Assembly (NCBI RefSeq): GCF_900105415.1
Contig: NZ_FNSM01000001.1
Coordinates: 8,378,001 to 8,442,000, forward strand
Direction: 5' to 3'
Length of the DNA stretch: 64,000 nt
DNA from: Streptomyces sp. TLI_105
GTDB lineage: Bacteria; Actinomycetota; Actinomycetes; Streptomycetales; Streptomycetaceae
Under the pieces are notes generated by a model. That model was not told the DNA's origin and searched no databases. It saw nothing but the letters and a program-made list of their open reading frames with translations. This document shows, in pieces, positions 8,989-16,749 of this stretch (position 1 is its first letter; every line of letters starts with the position of its first letter). Position numbers and translations under genes: made by a program.

Positions 8989-10467
8989 ATGGGACGTGAC
9001 GTCCCGGCGCTGACGTTCACACGTGACGACCGCCGTCGTTTCCGCGACAGGACGCGCGCCTCCCTCGACGTCCTCGCCCGGATGCTGCGCGAGGCGCGCT
9101 TCGACGTGGATTGGCCGCGGGTCGGCCTCGAGATCGAGCTGAACCTCGTCGACGAGACCGCCAGGCCCGCCATGCGCGGCTCGGAGGTCCTGGGGGCCAT
9201 CGCCGACCCGGCCTGGTCGAGCGAGCTGGGCCGGTTCAACCTGGAGATCAACATCCCGCCCCGCCGTCTCACCGAGGGCGGCCCCGACACATGGGAGGAG
9301 GAGATCCGCAACGCCCTGAACCACGCCGAGGAGAAGGCCGCCGCCATCGGCGCGCACCTGGTCATGATCGGGACCCTCCCGACCCTGGAGCGCGAGGACG
9401 TGAACCGTGACGCGCTGTCCGAGAACCCGCGCTACCACCTCCTCAACGACCAGATCTTCGCGGCACGCGGCGAGGATCTCCTCATCGAGATCGACGGGGT
9501 GGAACGGCTGCGGACCTACGCGGACACCATCACGCCCGAAGCGGCCTGTACCAGCACCCAGTTCCACCTCCAGGTCGCACCCGAACAGTTCGCCGCGTAC
9601 TGGAACGCCGCCCAGGCCATCGCCGGCGTCCAGGTCGCGCTGGCGGCGAACTCGCCCTTCCTCTTCGGCAAGGAACTGTGGAGCGAGACCCGCATCCCGC
9701 TGTTCGAGCAGACCACGGACACCCGGCCGGACGAGATCAAGGTCCAGGGAGTGCGGCCCCGCGTGTGGTTCGGCGAACGCTGGATCACCAGCGTCTTCGA
9801 CCTCTTCGAGGAGAACACCCGCTACTTCCCGGCGCTCCTGCCGCTCTGCGAGGACGAGGACCCCGAGGAGACCCTCGACCGCGGCGAGATCCCGCACCTG
9901 GCCGAACTCACCCTGCACAACGGCACGGTCTACCGCTGGAACCGCCCCGTCTACGCGGTCGTCGACGGGGTCCCGCACCTCCGCGTCGAGAACCGGGTGC
10001 TGCCCGCCGGACCGACCGTGGCCGACGCGATGTCGAACGGCGCCTTCTACTACGGTCTCGTCCGCGCCCTGGTCGACGAGGACCGGCCGGTATGGACCCG
10101 GATGTCGTTCGCGGCCGCCGAGGAGAACCTGCACACGGCGGCGCGACGCGGCATCGACGCCGAACTCTTCTGGCCCGGCACGGGCCAGGTGCCCGTCACC
10201 GAACTGGTCCTGCGCCGACTCCTTCCGCTCGCCCACCGGGGTCTGGAGGCCCTGGGGCTGGACGCACAGTGGCGTGAACCGCTGCTCGGCATCGTCGAGC
10301 AGCGCTGCGTGGCGACCCGCAACGGCGCCGTGTGGCAGGCGGAGATGTTCCACCACCTCCACGACATCGCCCACCTCGACCGGCCCGCGGCCCTGCGCCG
10401 TATGACCAGCCAGTACATCGACTTCATGCACCTCAACGCCCCGGCCCACACCTGGCCGGTGGAGTGA
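8989..10467 (+). CDS. Glutamate-cysteine-ligase-type carboxylate-amine ligase (GCS2-like)
   Basis: A 492-residue protein starting at ATG 8989, which is preceded by GGGAGG. The GLEIELNLVD segment near residues 42-51 and GRFNLEINIPPR near 80-91 carry the acidic ATP/Mg-binding residues of the GCS2 superfamily. STQFHLQV and LAANSPFLFGK are the later conserved blocks. Family members join an amino acid carboxylate to an amine with ATP, as in gamma-glutamylcysteine formation. Actinobacteria use mycothiol, so the exact product is uncertain. Streptomyces genomes often encode several such stand-alone ligases. It is monocistronic and converges on a MarR gene. Confidence 0.8.
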   Translation: MGRDVPALTFTRDDRRRFRDRTRASLDVLARMLREARFDVDWPRVGLEIELNLVDETARPAMRGSEVLGAIADPAWSSELGRFNLEINIPPRRLTEGGPDTWEEEIRNALNHAEEKAAAIGAHLVMIGTLPTLEREDVNRDALSENPRYHLLNDQIFAARGEDLLIEIDGVERLRTYADTITPEAACTSTQFHLQVAPEQFAAYWNAAQAIAGVQVALAANSPFLFGKELWSETRIPLFEQTTDTRPDEIKVQGVRPRVWFGERWITSVFDLFEENTRYFPALLPLCEDEDPEETLDRGEIPHLAELTLHNGTVYRWNRPVYAVVDGVPHLRVENRVLPAGPTVADAMSNGAFYYGLVRALVDEDRPVWTRMSFAAAEENLHTAARRGIDAELFWPGTGQVPVTELVLRRLLPLAHRGLEALGLDAQWREPLLGIVEQRCVATRNGAVWQAEMFHHLHDIAHLDRPAALRRMTSQYIDFMHLNAPAHTWPVE

Positions 10468-10509
10468 CCGGCAGGGGTCGCGTCCCGCCCCGGGGCGCCG
10501 GCGGCGGGT

Positions 10510-10971
10510 TCAGCCGCCGAGGCGTGTGAGGGCGCTCGGGCCGAGGTGTTCGGCGATGACGTCCAGCGCGGCCTTGACCTCCTCCAGGCGCGCGGGGTCC
10601 TCCAGTACGCGAGTGAGGACGCCGTCGATGTCGACGGAACGGACTTCCGCGACGCGGGGGGAGACGGCCGGGGAGGGGGTGATGAGGGTGCGCCGACGGT
10701 CGGCGGGGTCGGTGCGGGTCTCGACCGCACCGGCCTCACGCAGACGGGCGACGCAGGCGGAGACCTTGCTCTGGGGGAAACCGGTCCGCGCGGCGATGTC
10801 CTTGATGGGCGTGCCGGGATGTGCCTTGATGTCGGCCGCGACGATGACCACCGACTGCGTGCTCGTCCCGTGGGCGCCGATGCCCTCGGTGGGGATGGCG
10901 GCCTCGCCGAGCTTCATCAGGGTGCGGCCCAGGAGGGCCAGATCCATGCCGTTCATCGGAACAAGGTACAT
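10510..10971 (-). CDS. MarR family transcriptional regulator
   Basis: A 153-residue winged-helix regulator. The PIKDIAARTGFPQSKVSACVARLREAGAVETRTDPADRRRTLI segment (about residues 55-97) is the MarR helix-turn-helix plus the DxRxxxI wing. ATG 10971 is used, but in-frame ATGs at 10953 and 10944 are also possible. It is transcribed divergently from an alpha/beta hydrolase across a 103-bp spacer. That spacer contains four copies of an octamer palindrome, the likely operator, so it probably represses itself and the hydrolase in response to a small molecule. Confidence 0.85.
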   Translation of the reverse strand: MYLVPMNGMDLALLGRTLMKLGEAAIPTEGIGAHGTSTQSVVIVAADIKAHPGTPIKDIAARTGFPQSKVSACVARLREAGAVETRTDPADRRRTLITPSPAVSPRVAEVRSVDIDGVLTRVLEDPARLEEVKAALDVIAEHLGPSALTRLGG

Positions 10972-10978
10972 CGCCGAA

Positions 10979-11042
10979 GATGCATCGTAAGGAATGGATC
11001 ACCAAAGATGCATCAGTCTTGATGTATCTGAAGTGATGCATT
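10979..11042. promoter_or_regulatory. Four GATGCATC-like sites between marR and hydrolase
   Basis: GATGCATC occurs at 10979-10986 and 11007-11014, GATGTATC at 11021-11028 and GATGCATT at 11035-11042. The starts are 28, 14 and 14 bp apart, so the sites are phased in multiples of 14. The octamer is palindromic, and its position in a divergent promoter region next to a MarR gene suggests an operator array; the binding role is inferred. Confidence 0.6.
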
Positions 11043-11074
11043 AGCGTGAGGGCATCACCGACGAAGGAGAACCC

Positions 11075-11905
11075 ATGCCGACCACCGGTTTGCTGCCCGT
11101 CGACGGCGCCACGCTCTACTTCGAGCAGCGCGGAACCGGACCGCTCCTGCTCATCGCGCAGAGCGGCGAAGGCGACGCCCGGCGCAGCACCGACCTCGTC
11201 GACGCCCTGGCCGACGACTTCACCCTGATCACCTACGACCGCCGGGGCCTGTCCCGCAGCACCCTCGACGACCCCCACCGGCCGGTCGCCATGGCCGACC
11301 ACGCCGACGACGTCCACCGCCTCCTCGCGCACGTGGCCGACAGCCCGGCCCTCATGCTCGGCTGCAGCTTCGGCGCGGTGATCGGACTGCACCTGGCCGC
11401 CGAGCACGGCGACCAGCTCGACACCCTGATCGCCCACGAGCCCGTGGCGCCCTGGCTGCTCGACGCGGAAGCCGAACCCCACCGCCGCGAACTGGCCGGG
11501 CTGCAGGACCTGTTCGCCACGGGCGGTCTGCCCGCGGCCCTCCCTGCCATCGCGAAGTCCCTCGGCATCGACCCGGCACACCCCGACACGGAGCCCGGCC
11601 TGACCCCGCAGCCGATGGACGAACAACGCCGGAGCAACTTCGCCCGCTTCATCACCGACGAGTTCACCATGCTGCGGACCGACCCCGGCTGCCGCGACCG
11701 CCTCGCCACGACCAGGACCCGCATCCTGCCGGCCACCGGGCGCACCACTCCGACCACGGTCTTCGACCACCAGGCCGCGCACCGTCTGGGCGCGCTGCTC
11801 GAACGACCGGTCCTCACGTTCCCCGGCGGGCACAACGGCAACACCACACACCCGCGGGCCTGGGCGGCACAGCTCCGTACCCTCCTGTACGCACACTGCC
11901 GGTGA
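11075..11905 (+). CDS. Alpha/beta hydrolase
   Basis: A 276-residue single-domain hydrolase. The nucleophile elbow GCSFGA places the catalytic Ser near residue 98, the late His lies in FPGGHNGN, and YDRRGLSRS is the conserved strand-4 loop. No signal peptide is present, so it is cytoplasmic. AAGGAGAACCC precedes ATG 11075. It is divergent from the MarR gene, and the operator-like array sits 33 bp upstream of the start. This makes it the probable target of that regulator, possibly acting on the inducing ester or lactone. Confidence 0.88.
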   Translation: MPTTGLLPVDGATLYFEQRGTGPLLLIAQSGEGDARRSTDLVDALADDFTLITYDRRGLSRSTLDDPHRPVAMADHADDVHRLLAHVADSPALMLGCSFGAVIGLHLAAEHGDQLDTLIAHEPVAPWLLDAEAEPHRRELAGLQDLFATGGLPAALPAIAKSLGIDPAHPDTEPGLTPQPMDEQRRSNFARFITDEFTMLRTDPGCRDRLATTRTRILPATGRTTPTTVFDHQAAHRLGALLERPVLTFPGGHNGNTTHPRAWAAQLRTLLYAHCR

Positions 11906-12065
11906 CGGCCTCTCCGGACGGGGCGCGCGAGACGGCGGACGCGCGCGGGCGGGGTGCGGCGCACGCCCTTCCGCGTCACCGGGCGCCGTTGGAGAGCGGC
12001 TGCTCGGGGGCAGGATCGCGGGGGGACTCCCCGACGGAAGGGTCGACCTGGGCGAGATCCTCGCC

Positions 12066-12371
12066 GTGGTGGACCGGCTGCCCACGACGAGCGAGGTCGT
12101 CGCCGAGACCGCCGAGACCGCCGAGACCGTCTTCGACGCCGTCGACGAGAACGGCGACGGCCGTATCTCCCCCGCCGAGCACCGGCGGCTGGTCGACACG
12201 TGGCACGGCGAGAGCGTCGACCTCGGCGACGTCTTCGACCGCCTCGACCGGGACGGGGACGGTTACCTCAGTCGTACCGAGTTCACCGAACTGTGGATCC
12301 AGTTCTGGATCAGCGACGACCCGTCCGAACCCGGCAACCAGCTGTGCGGCCCCGTACCGCCCTACCTCTGA
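12066..12371 (+). CDS. EF-hand calcium-binding protein, apparently N-terminally truncated
   Basis: Two canonical EF-hand loops are visible, DENGDGRISPAE and DRDGDGYLSRTE, in a 101-residue frame from GTG 12066. Calerythrin-like proteins of Streptomyces normally have three or four EF hands in about 170 residues. The same frame stays open and coding-like upstream to about 11985 (LLGGRIAGG... DLGEILAVVDRLP) but has no ATG or GTG start there. The gene has therefore probably lost its 5' end, and the GTG at 12066 may be only the first available start. It would bind calcium in the cytoplasm if still made. Confidence 0.55.
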   Translation: MVDRLPTTSEVVAETAETAETVFDAVDENGDGRISPAEHRRLVDTWHGESVDLGDVFDRLDRDGDGYLSRTEFTELWIQFWISDDPSEPGNQLCGPVPPYL

Positions 12372-12402
12372 CAAGCATCCGGGCCCGGGCGGGAGCCGGC
12401 TC

Positions 12403-12738
12403 TCAGAGGCCCTCCAGAAGCCCTCGGACCTCGCCGGTGCTCGTAGGCCCCGTGCCCTGCGCCACCGCCTGCCCGCCCTTCAGCAGGACGTAGGACGAGG
12501 CTCCGGTGATCCCGTATCGCTCGGTCGCGGCCGGACAGCGCGTGATGTCGATGCGGACGGCCGTCAGGCGGCCCGCGTACTCGTCGGCGAGGGCACCGAC
12601 GACGAGGTCCATCGTCCGGCTGGGCTCGATCGCCTTGGGCCATGTCCCGATGAAGTACGCGAGGACCGGGACTTCGCTCATCCTGAGGATGAAATCGACC
12701 TCCGCGTCCTCACGGGGGCGGTGAACCCGGTTCGCCAT
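12403..12738 (-). CDS. Thioredoxin-fold protein lacking the CxxC active site
   Basis: From ATG 12738, with AGGAGC 5 nt upstream, the protein has 111 residues and the thioredoxin layout. The VPVLAYFIGTWPKAIEPS segment corresponds to the strand and active-site helix, and RLTAVRIDITRCPAATERYGITGASSYVLLKGG matches the central strands with the cis-Pro loop region. The usual WCGPC is replaced by TWPKAI, so no redox cysteine pair exists. The conserved cis-Pro position reads ASSY, which is also unusual. It may be a structural or binding thioredoxin-like protein rather than a disulfide reductase. Confidence 0.7.
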   Translation of the reverse strand: MANRVHRPREDAEVDFILRMSEVPVLAYFIGTWPKAIEPSRTMDLVVGALADEYAGRLTAVRIDITRCPAATERYGITGASSYVLLKGGQAVAQGTGPTSTGEVRGLLEGL

Positions 12739-12839
12739 GGAAGCTCCTGATCTCGCTCTTCGTCTTTCCCCACCCATCATCTCCCGCGCGGAGCGGGCCG
12801 TGCGGCCCCGCACGAGTCAGGTCCGCGAAGCGATTCGTC

Positions 12840-13103
12840 GTGGACAACGCCGACGAGGTGTCACAGCGCGTCCACGAGTGCGGCGGCACCGTCGACCTGC
12901 TGGTCGACGGCGAACCGGTGGCGGGCATCCGCTGCGGCATGGCACCGGGGTGGCCGCACTGGCAGGTGCACTTCGCCGTCACCGACGCCGACCTGACCGT
13001 ACGCCAGGCCGTCGGGCAGGTCCTTGACGGCTGGAGGAGACCCCGTACGGCCCGGCTCGCCGATCCGCGGGGCGGGCGGTTCTCCGTCATCGAGGTGGGC
13101 TGA
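12840..13103 (+). CDS. Small hypothetical protein
   Basis: An 87-residue frame from GTG 12840 with a coding-like codon pattern and no recognised family. It begins with DNADEVSQRVHECGGTVDLLVDG and ends RGGRFSVIEVG. There is no signal peptide or membrane segment, and no strong ribosome binding site is seen. It lies between the divergent thioredoxin-like gene and a convergent lipoprotein gene 15 bp away. Confidence 0.45.
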   Translation: MDNADEVSQRVHECGGTVDLLVDGEPVAGIRCGMAPGWPHWQVHFAVTDADLTVRQAVGQVLDGWRRPRTARLADPRGGRFSVIEVG

Positions 13104-13118
13104 TGCAGGCGCGGCCGC

Positions 13119-13643
13119 TCACAGCCTTGACACGATCGCGCGGGCCAGCGTTTCGAGGTGGTCGCGGATCTGACTGGAGTGCTGGTCGGGGATTCCCGGG
13201 GCAAGGGGATCAAAGGCGTAGTTGACGGCGAAGTTGACCGAGCCCTTGCGCACGTACAGATGGCCACCGATCGAGGCTTCGTCGTACAGGGCCACGTCGC
13301 CCACTCCGGCCACCGGTAGAGTGCCGGGCTTGGTGTGCTGGCTGACCTCGAAGGGCAGCAGGGCGATGAAGACGATGCGGCCCTTGGCAGCGGCGTTCAC
13401 GTAGGTGCACTGCGTGAGGCCGGGCAGGGCGCTGTCGTCCCGCCTTCCCTTGGTCGGTTTGCCGAGGACCGCCCCGACCTCCTCCTCGGTCGCCAAAGCG
13501 CAGACGTCCAGCGCCGGTTTCGTGGGTGCGGCGTGCGCGGAGTCGCCGGAGCTGGTTGCGCAGCCACTCTGTGCGAACAGGATCACCAGGCCCAGAACTC
13601 CCGGTAAGAAGCTGAACCGTGCCGGCCTTCGGGAACGCGTCAT
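13119..13643 (-). CDS. Lipoprotein, DUF3558-like
   Basis: A 174-residue protein with a lipoprotein signal: basic MTRSRRPARF, a hydrophobic stretch, then FAQSGC with the lipidated Cys near residue 28. The mature part begins DVCALATEEEVGAVLGKP and includes GLTQCTYVNA, the pattern of DUF3558 (Cys-containing lipoproteins of actinobacteria). It should be anchored on the outer face of the membrane. Function is unknown. It converges on the small hypothetical gene. Confidence 0.75.
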   Translation of the reverse strand: MTRSRRPARFSFLPGVLGLVILFAQSGCATSSGDSAHAAPTKPALDVCALATEEEVGAVLGKPTKGRRDDSALPGLTQCTYVNAAAKGRIVFIALLPFEVSQHTKPGTLPVAGVGDVALYDEASIGGHLYVRKGSVNFAVNYAFDPLAPGIPDQHSSQIRDHLETLARAIVSRL

Positions 13644-13956
13644 GTCCGGCCCCCTCTCGTCGAGTCGGTCGTCGGGGCGTCGTCGGCCCGAGGCGCACCG
13701 GGCGCAGCAGGCCGTTGCAGACGTTCATGTGACGACGCGTCATCTTCTGGTGGCGGCCAGCCTAGTGCGGCCTTCATGAAGATTTCTATGATTTACGGTT
13801 CATTCCAGCTGCCCGTAACGGCGCACGCGAGCCGGTCGGCGCACCCGCCGGCCTCAGCCCTGCTGGCCCTCGAAGGGGAGGACGTCCGGGCAGTTACGGT
13901 CGCGGCCTGGTGAACAGTCCTGGCTCGGTCTCGGCCAGGATTCCGCGCCCGGTTAG
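13644..13956. other. Intergenic region before the IS pair
   Basis: No intact gene is seen. On the minus strand a short frame ending at about 13858 (…NCPDVLPFEGQQG and stop) has coding character and runs towards the IS5 element. It may be the 3' end of a gene cut by the insertion. This is a weak call. Confidence 0.4.
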
Positions 13957-15038
13957 GCCGCGTATCGAAAGTGGATCTTCATTCGTAATGCGGTGGGTGC
14001 GGTGGCGGGGCTCAGGTATCGTCGTTCTAGCTGCAATCCCGGTGCTGCAAAGACGGGCGATCGGGCAACGGAAAACCGGGAGTTCCCGTTGCGTGCGCCC
14101 GTACCAACCATCTTTCGTCACAGCCATTCGTTGATGGCTGCGACGAGAACGGTTGCTTCGTAGCGGACGGCGAGCTTGTCGTAGCGGGTGGCCACAGCCC
14201 GGTGTCTCTTGAGGCGGTTGATCCCGCACTCGACCACGTGGCGCTCGCGGTAGTCGACCGGCTCGAAGCGTGGCGGCCGGCCGCCACGGGAGCCGAGCTT
14301 TCTGCGGTTGCGTGCCTGGTCGGCCTTGTCGGGGATGGTGCAGCGAATTCCGCGGCGGGGCAGGTAGGCGCGGTTTCTGCGGGAGGCGTACGCCTTGTCG
14401 GCCCGTACGCGGTCGGGGCGGACGCGTGGCCGGCCCGGCCCGATGCGGGGCACGCGGACCTTCTCCAGCACCGGCTCGAACTGCGGCGAGTCTCCACGCT
14501 GTCCTGCCGTCACCACGATCGACATGGGTTTCTGACCCTGCTCGACGGCCAGGTGGAGTTTGGTGGTGAACCCGCCGCGTGAACGTCCCAGCCCGTGATC
14601 ACCGGGCTCGGTGAAGACACCGCCCGGTGGCTCCTTCTGCTGGTCACCCCGCGTCCGGGCCCCGGCCGCGTGCTGATGGGCGCGGCAGACCGTGGAGTCG
14701 ACGCTCAGGTCCCACACGATCGCGCCCTTCGCGTCGGCCAGGGACTGGAGCCGGGCGAGGATCCGCTGCCAGGTGCCGTCCCGCTGCCACCGGCGGAACA
14801 GGTCGTAGACCCGGCCCCACGGCCCGTACTCGACGGGTACGTCCCGCCACGGCACACCGGTCCGGACCCGGAACCGTATGCCGTCGATGAGCCGTCGCCG
14901 AGGCCAGACGGGTGGCCGCCCCGACCTGGCCCCCTTCGGCAACAGCGGCTCCAGCGCCGCCCCCTGCTCGTCCGTGAGATCTCCCCGCGCCATGAACCGT
15001 GATCATTCACGTCTCAAGATCTACTTTCGACACACGGC
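13957..15038 (-). mobile_element. IS5-family insertion sequence (about 1.1 kb), element A
   Basis: The terminal inverted repeats are 13957-13979 and 15016-15038, which match at 20 of 23 positions (core TCGAAAGTRGATCTT). They enclose one full-length transposase gene on the minus strand. The element is flanked by TTAG on the left and CTAG on the right, both fitting the YTAR target preference of IS5. The right CTAG is shared with the adjacent element B, so the two insertions sit back to back. Confidence 0.8.
14118..14993 (-). CDS. IS5-family transposase
   Basis: A complete 291-residue DDE transposase. [15 protein letters not shown] begins the N-terminal DUF4096-like domain, with [27 protein letters not shown] holds the first catalytic Asp (near residue 99), [10 protein letters not shown] the second, and [21 protein letters not shown] the Glu, followed by the family's R/K-rich signature. 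It cuts and rejoins the inverted repeats of element A. No internal stop or frameshift is seen, so it may still be active. Confidence 0.92.
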   Translation of the reverse strand: MARGDLTDEQGAALEPLLPKGARSGRPPVWPRRRLIDGIRFRVRTGVPWRDVPVEYGPWGRVYDLFRRWQRDGTWQRILARLQSLADAKGAIVWDLSVDSTVCRAHQHAAGARTRGDQQKEPPGGVFTEPGDHGLGRSRGGFTTKLHLAVEQGQKPMSIVVTAGQRGDSPQFEPVLEKVRVPRIGPGRPRVRPDRVRADKAYASRRNRAYLPRRGIRCTIPDKADQARNRRKLGSRGGRPPRFEPVDYRERHVVECGINRLKRHRAVATRYDKLAVRYEATVLVAAINEWL

Positions 15039-15091
15039 CTAGGTTCTGTCCGGCGGATCATGTGATCGCCCCATGGACCATTGTGTTGGTC

Positions 15092-15973
15092 GTGGGGCGG
15101 GGTGATCTTACGAACGACGAGTGGGCGCAACTGGCACCACATCTACCGAAGACCGGGTGCCGTGGCGGACGTTGGACTGATCACCGGATGGTGATCAACG
15201 GGATCCTGTTCCGGGTCCGCACGGGTGTCCCGTGGCGGGACCTGCCGGAGCGGTTCGGGAACTGGAAGACCCTGTACGAGCGCCACCGCCGGTGGTCGGC
15301 GGACGGCACTTGGGAAAGGATCCTCCAGACCGTTCAGGCCGAGGCGGACTCTCAGGGGCGCATCGACTGGAGCATGGTGGGCGTGGACTCCACCTCGTGC
15401 CGGGCCCACCAGCATGCTGCCGGTGCGCCGCGCAGGACACCCAGGATCCCGAAGCGGAGATCAACACCTCGGCAACACCGCCCCGACGAAGGACTCGGCC
15501 GGTCCCGTGGCGGCCTCACTTCCAAGATCCACCTTGCCGGGGAAGGCGGCCGCCGTCCCCTGGCCATGCTGATCACGCCCGGTCAGTGGGGCGACAGCCC
15601 ACAGCTGATCCCGGTCCTTGAACGCATCAGGGTCAAGCGCCCGAGCGGCGGGCATCCGCGCACCCGCCCCGGCCACCTCGGCGGCGACAAGGCGTACAGC
15701 TCCCGCCGCAATCGCCGCTACCTGCGTAGACGCCAGATCAAGCACACCATCCCGGAGCCGAAGGACCAGCGGGCCAACCGCCGGCGCCGCGGCAGCCGAG
15801 GAGGCCGGCCTGCGGGTTTCGATAAGGAGATGTACAGGCGCCGGAACGAGGTCGAGCGGACGATCAACCGACTCAAGCACTCCAGGGCCGTCGCGACGCG
15901 GTATGACAAGCGTGCCTACGTCTTCCACGGCACCGTCACCGTCGCGTCGATACGCCTCTGGCTCAGACCGTGA
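15092..15973 (+). CDS. IS5-family transposase
   Basis: A 293-residue DDE transposase related to, but clearly different from, that of element A. GRGDLTNDEWAQLAPHLP and [20 protein letters not shown] form the N-terminal domain. [31 protein letters not shown] and [23 protein letters not shown] carry the D, D and E. GTG 15092 gives the usual N terminus; the longer frame from 14999 would begin outside the element. Its TGA is immediately followed by the stop of the convergent passenger pseudogene. Confidence 0.9.
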   Translation: MGRGDLTNDEWAQLAPHLPKTGCRGGRWTDHRMVINGILFRVRTGVPWRDLPERFGNWKTLYERHRRWSADGTWERILQTVQAEADSQGRIDWSMVGVDSTSCRAHQHAAGAPRRTPRIPKRRSTPRQHRPDEGLGRSRGGLTSKIHLAGEGGRRPLAMLITPGQWGDSPQLIPVLERIRVKRPSGGHPRTRPGHLGGDKAYSSRRNRRYLRRRQIKHTIPEPKDQRANRRRRGSRGGRPAGFDKEMYRRRNEVERTINRLKHSRAVATRYDKRAYVFHGTVTVASIRLWLRP

Positions 15974-16701
15974 TCAGCCCGCGTCCGGAGTATCGGCCTG
16001 CTTCGCCGGCTCGGCAGTGACCTGCCTCAGCAGCACCGTTGGCGATGGCATGACGGCGTACCAGGTGTTCGCACTCTCCTCGGTGACCGGGGCCCAGGCT
16101 GCAACTACGGGGAGTTCACAGTGGTCGCCGGCCTCCAGCGGGGGCAGCGTCCAGGACATGCCGTGGTAGTGACCATAGGTCCACGCCCCACGTGCTGAAC
16201 GAGTGGTTGTGTACCTCGTCGATCAGCGCAGCCCACCGCCGGGGTACCTCTCCTGCGTCGGCGGCCCCGCAGATCGCCTCCTCGTCACTGCCTCCGACAG
16301 TGAGCCGGATCGTCTCGTCCTCCACCGTAATAGCTGCCAGCGCCTGCCCCCCCGTCGTACCCTCCGTCTGCACCGTCCGGAAGCCCTGCCGAGAACTGCA
16401 CTCGCCCGAGCGGCGTGAAGGCGTCGATTCGCCAGACTGCCGCACGGCAGTCGATCAGTGGCCCCCAGTTCTCGGGGTCGAGCTCGGGATCGTACGGGGT
16501 CAGCAGCAGCTCGACGCGGGCCCCGGGAGTTACCCAGCGGGCGAGCGTGCAGTCGCCCGGAAGTTGGAACAGCTCATCCGGCTGCAGCGGAAGGCTGGTG
16601 TTCCCAATCGTCGTAGTGAAGGTCAGCGGGCCGAATGGCGTGTCGATAGCCGGCTGATCGGAGGAACGCAGGCGGGTGCGCGGGAGGGTGGGGAGCAGCA
16701 C
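15974..16701 (-). pseudogene. Frameshifted hypothetical passenger gene inside IS5 element B
   Basis: Three minus-strand frames read as one protein: MLLPTLPRTRLRSSDQPAID… (16701 to about 16350), …QALAAITVEDETIRLTVGG… (about 16350 to 16175) and …YGHYHGMSWTLPPLEAGDH… (about 16180 to the stop at 15974). The first shift coincides with a run of seven C at 16347-16353. The protein family was not recognised; no signal peptide is visible. The reading frame ends exactly next to the transposase stop and its start lies 32 bp from the right inverted repeat, so it travels with the element. It is probably inactive. Confidence 0.6.
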
Positions 16702-16749
16702 CGCCCCAGCCTACTGCGGTGTGACCCGTTAAGATCCGCCGGACAGAAC

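Larger units (their letters stand above)
15043..16749 (+). mobile_element. IS5-family insertion sequence with passenger DNA, element B
   Basis: Perfect 17-bp terminal inverted repeats (GTTCTGTCCGGCGGATC at 15043-15059 and its complement at 16733-16749) are flanked by CTAG on both sides, a fitting 4-bp target duplication. The length of about 1.7 kb exceeds a normal one-gene IS5 element, because some 760 bp of extra DNA with a broken gene lies between the transposase stop and the right repeat. It abuts element A on the left and the 3' end of an amidase gene on the right. Confidence 0.85.

Noticed and set aside
13957..16749. Composite transposon formed by the two IS5 elements
   Set aside because: The elements abut each other with nothing between them, and their ends and transposases differ.
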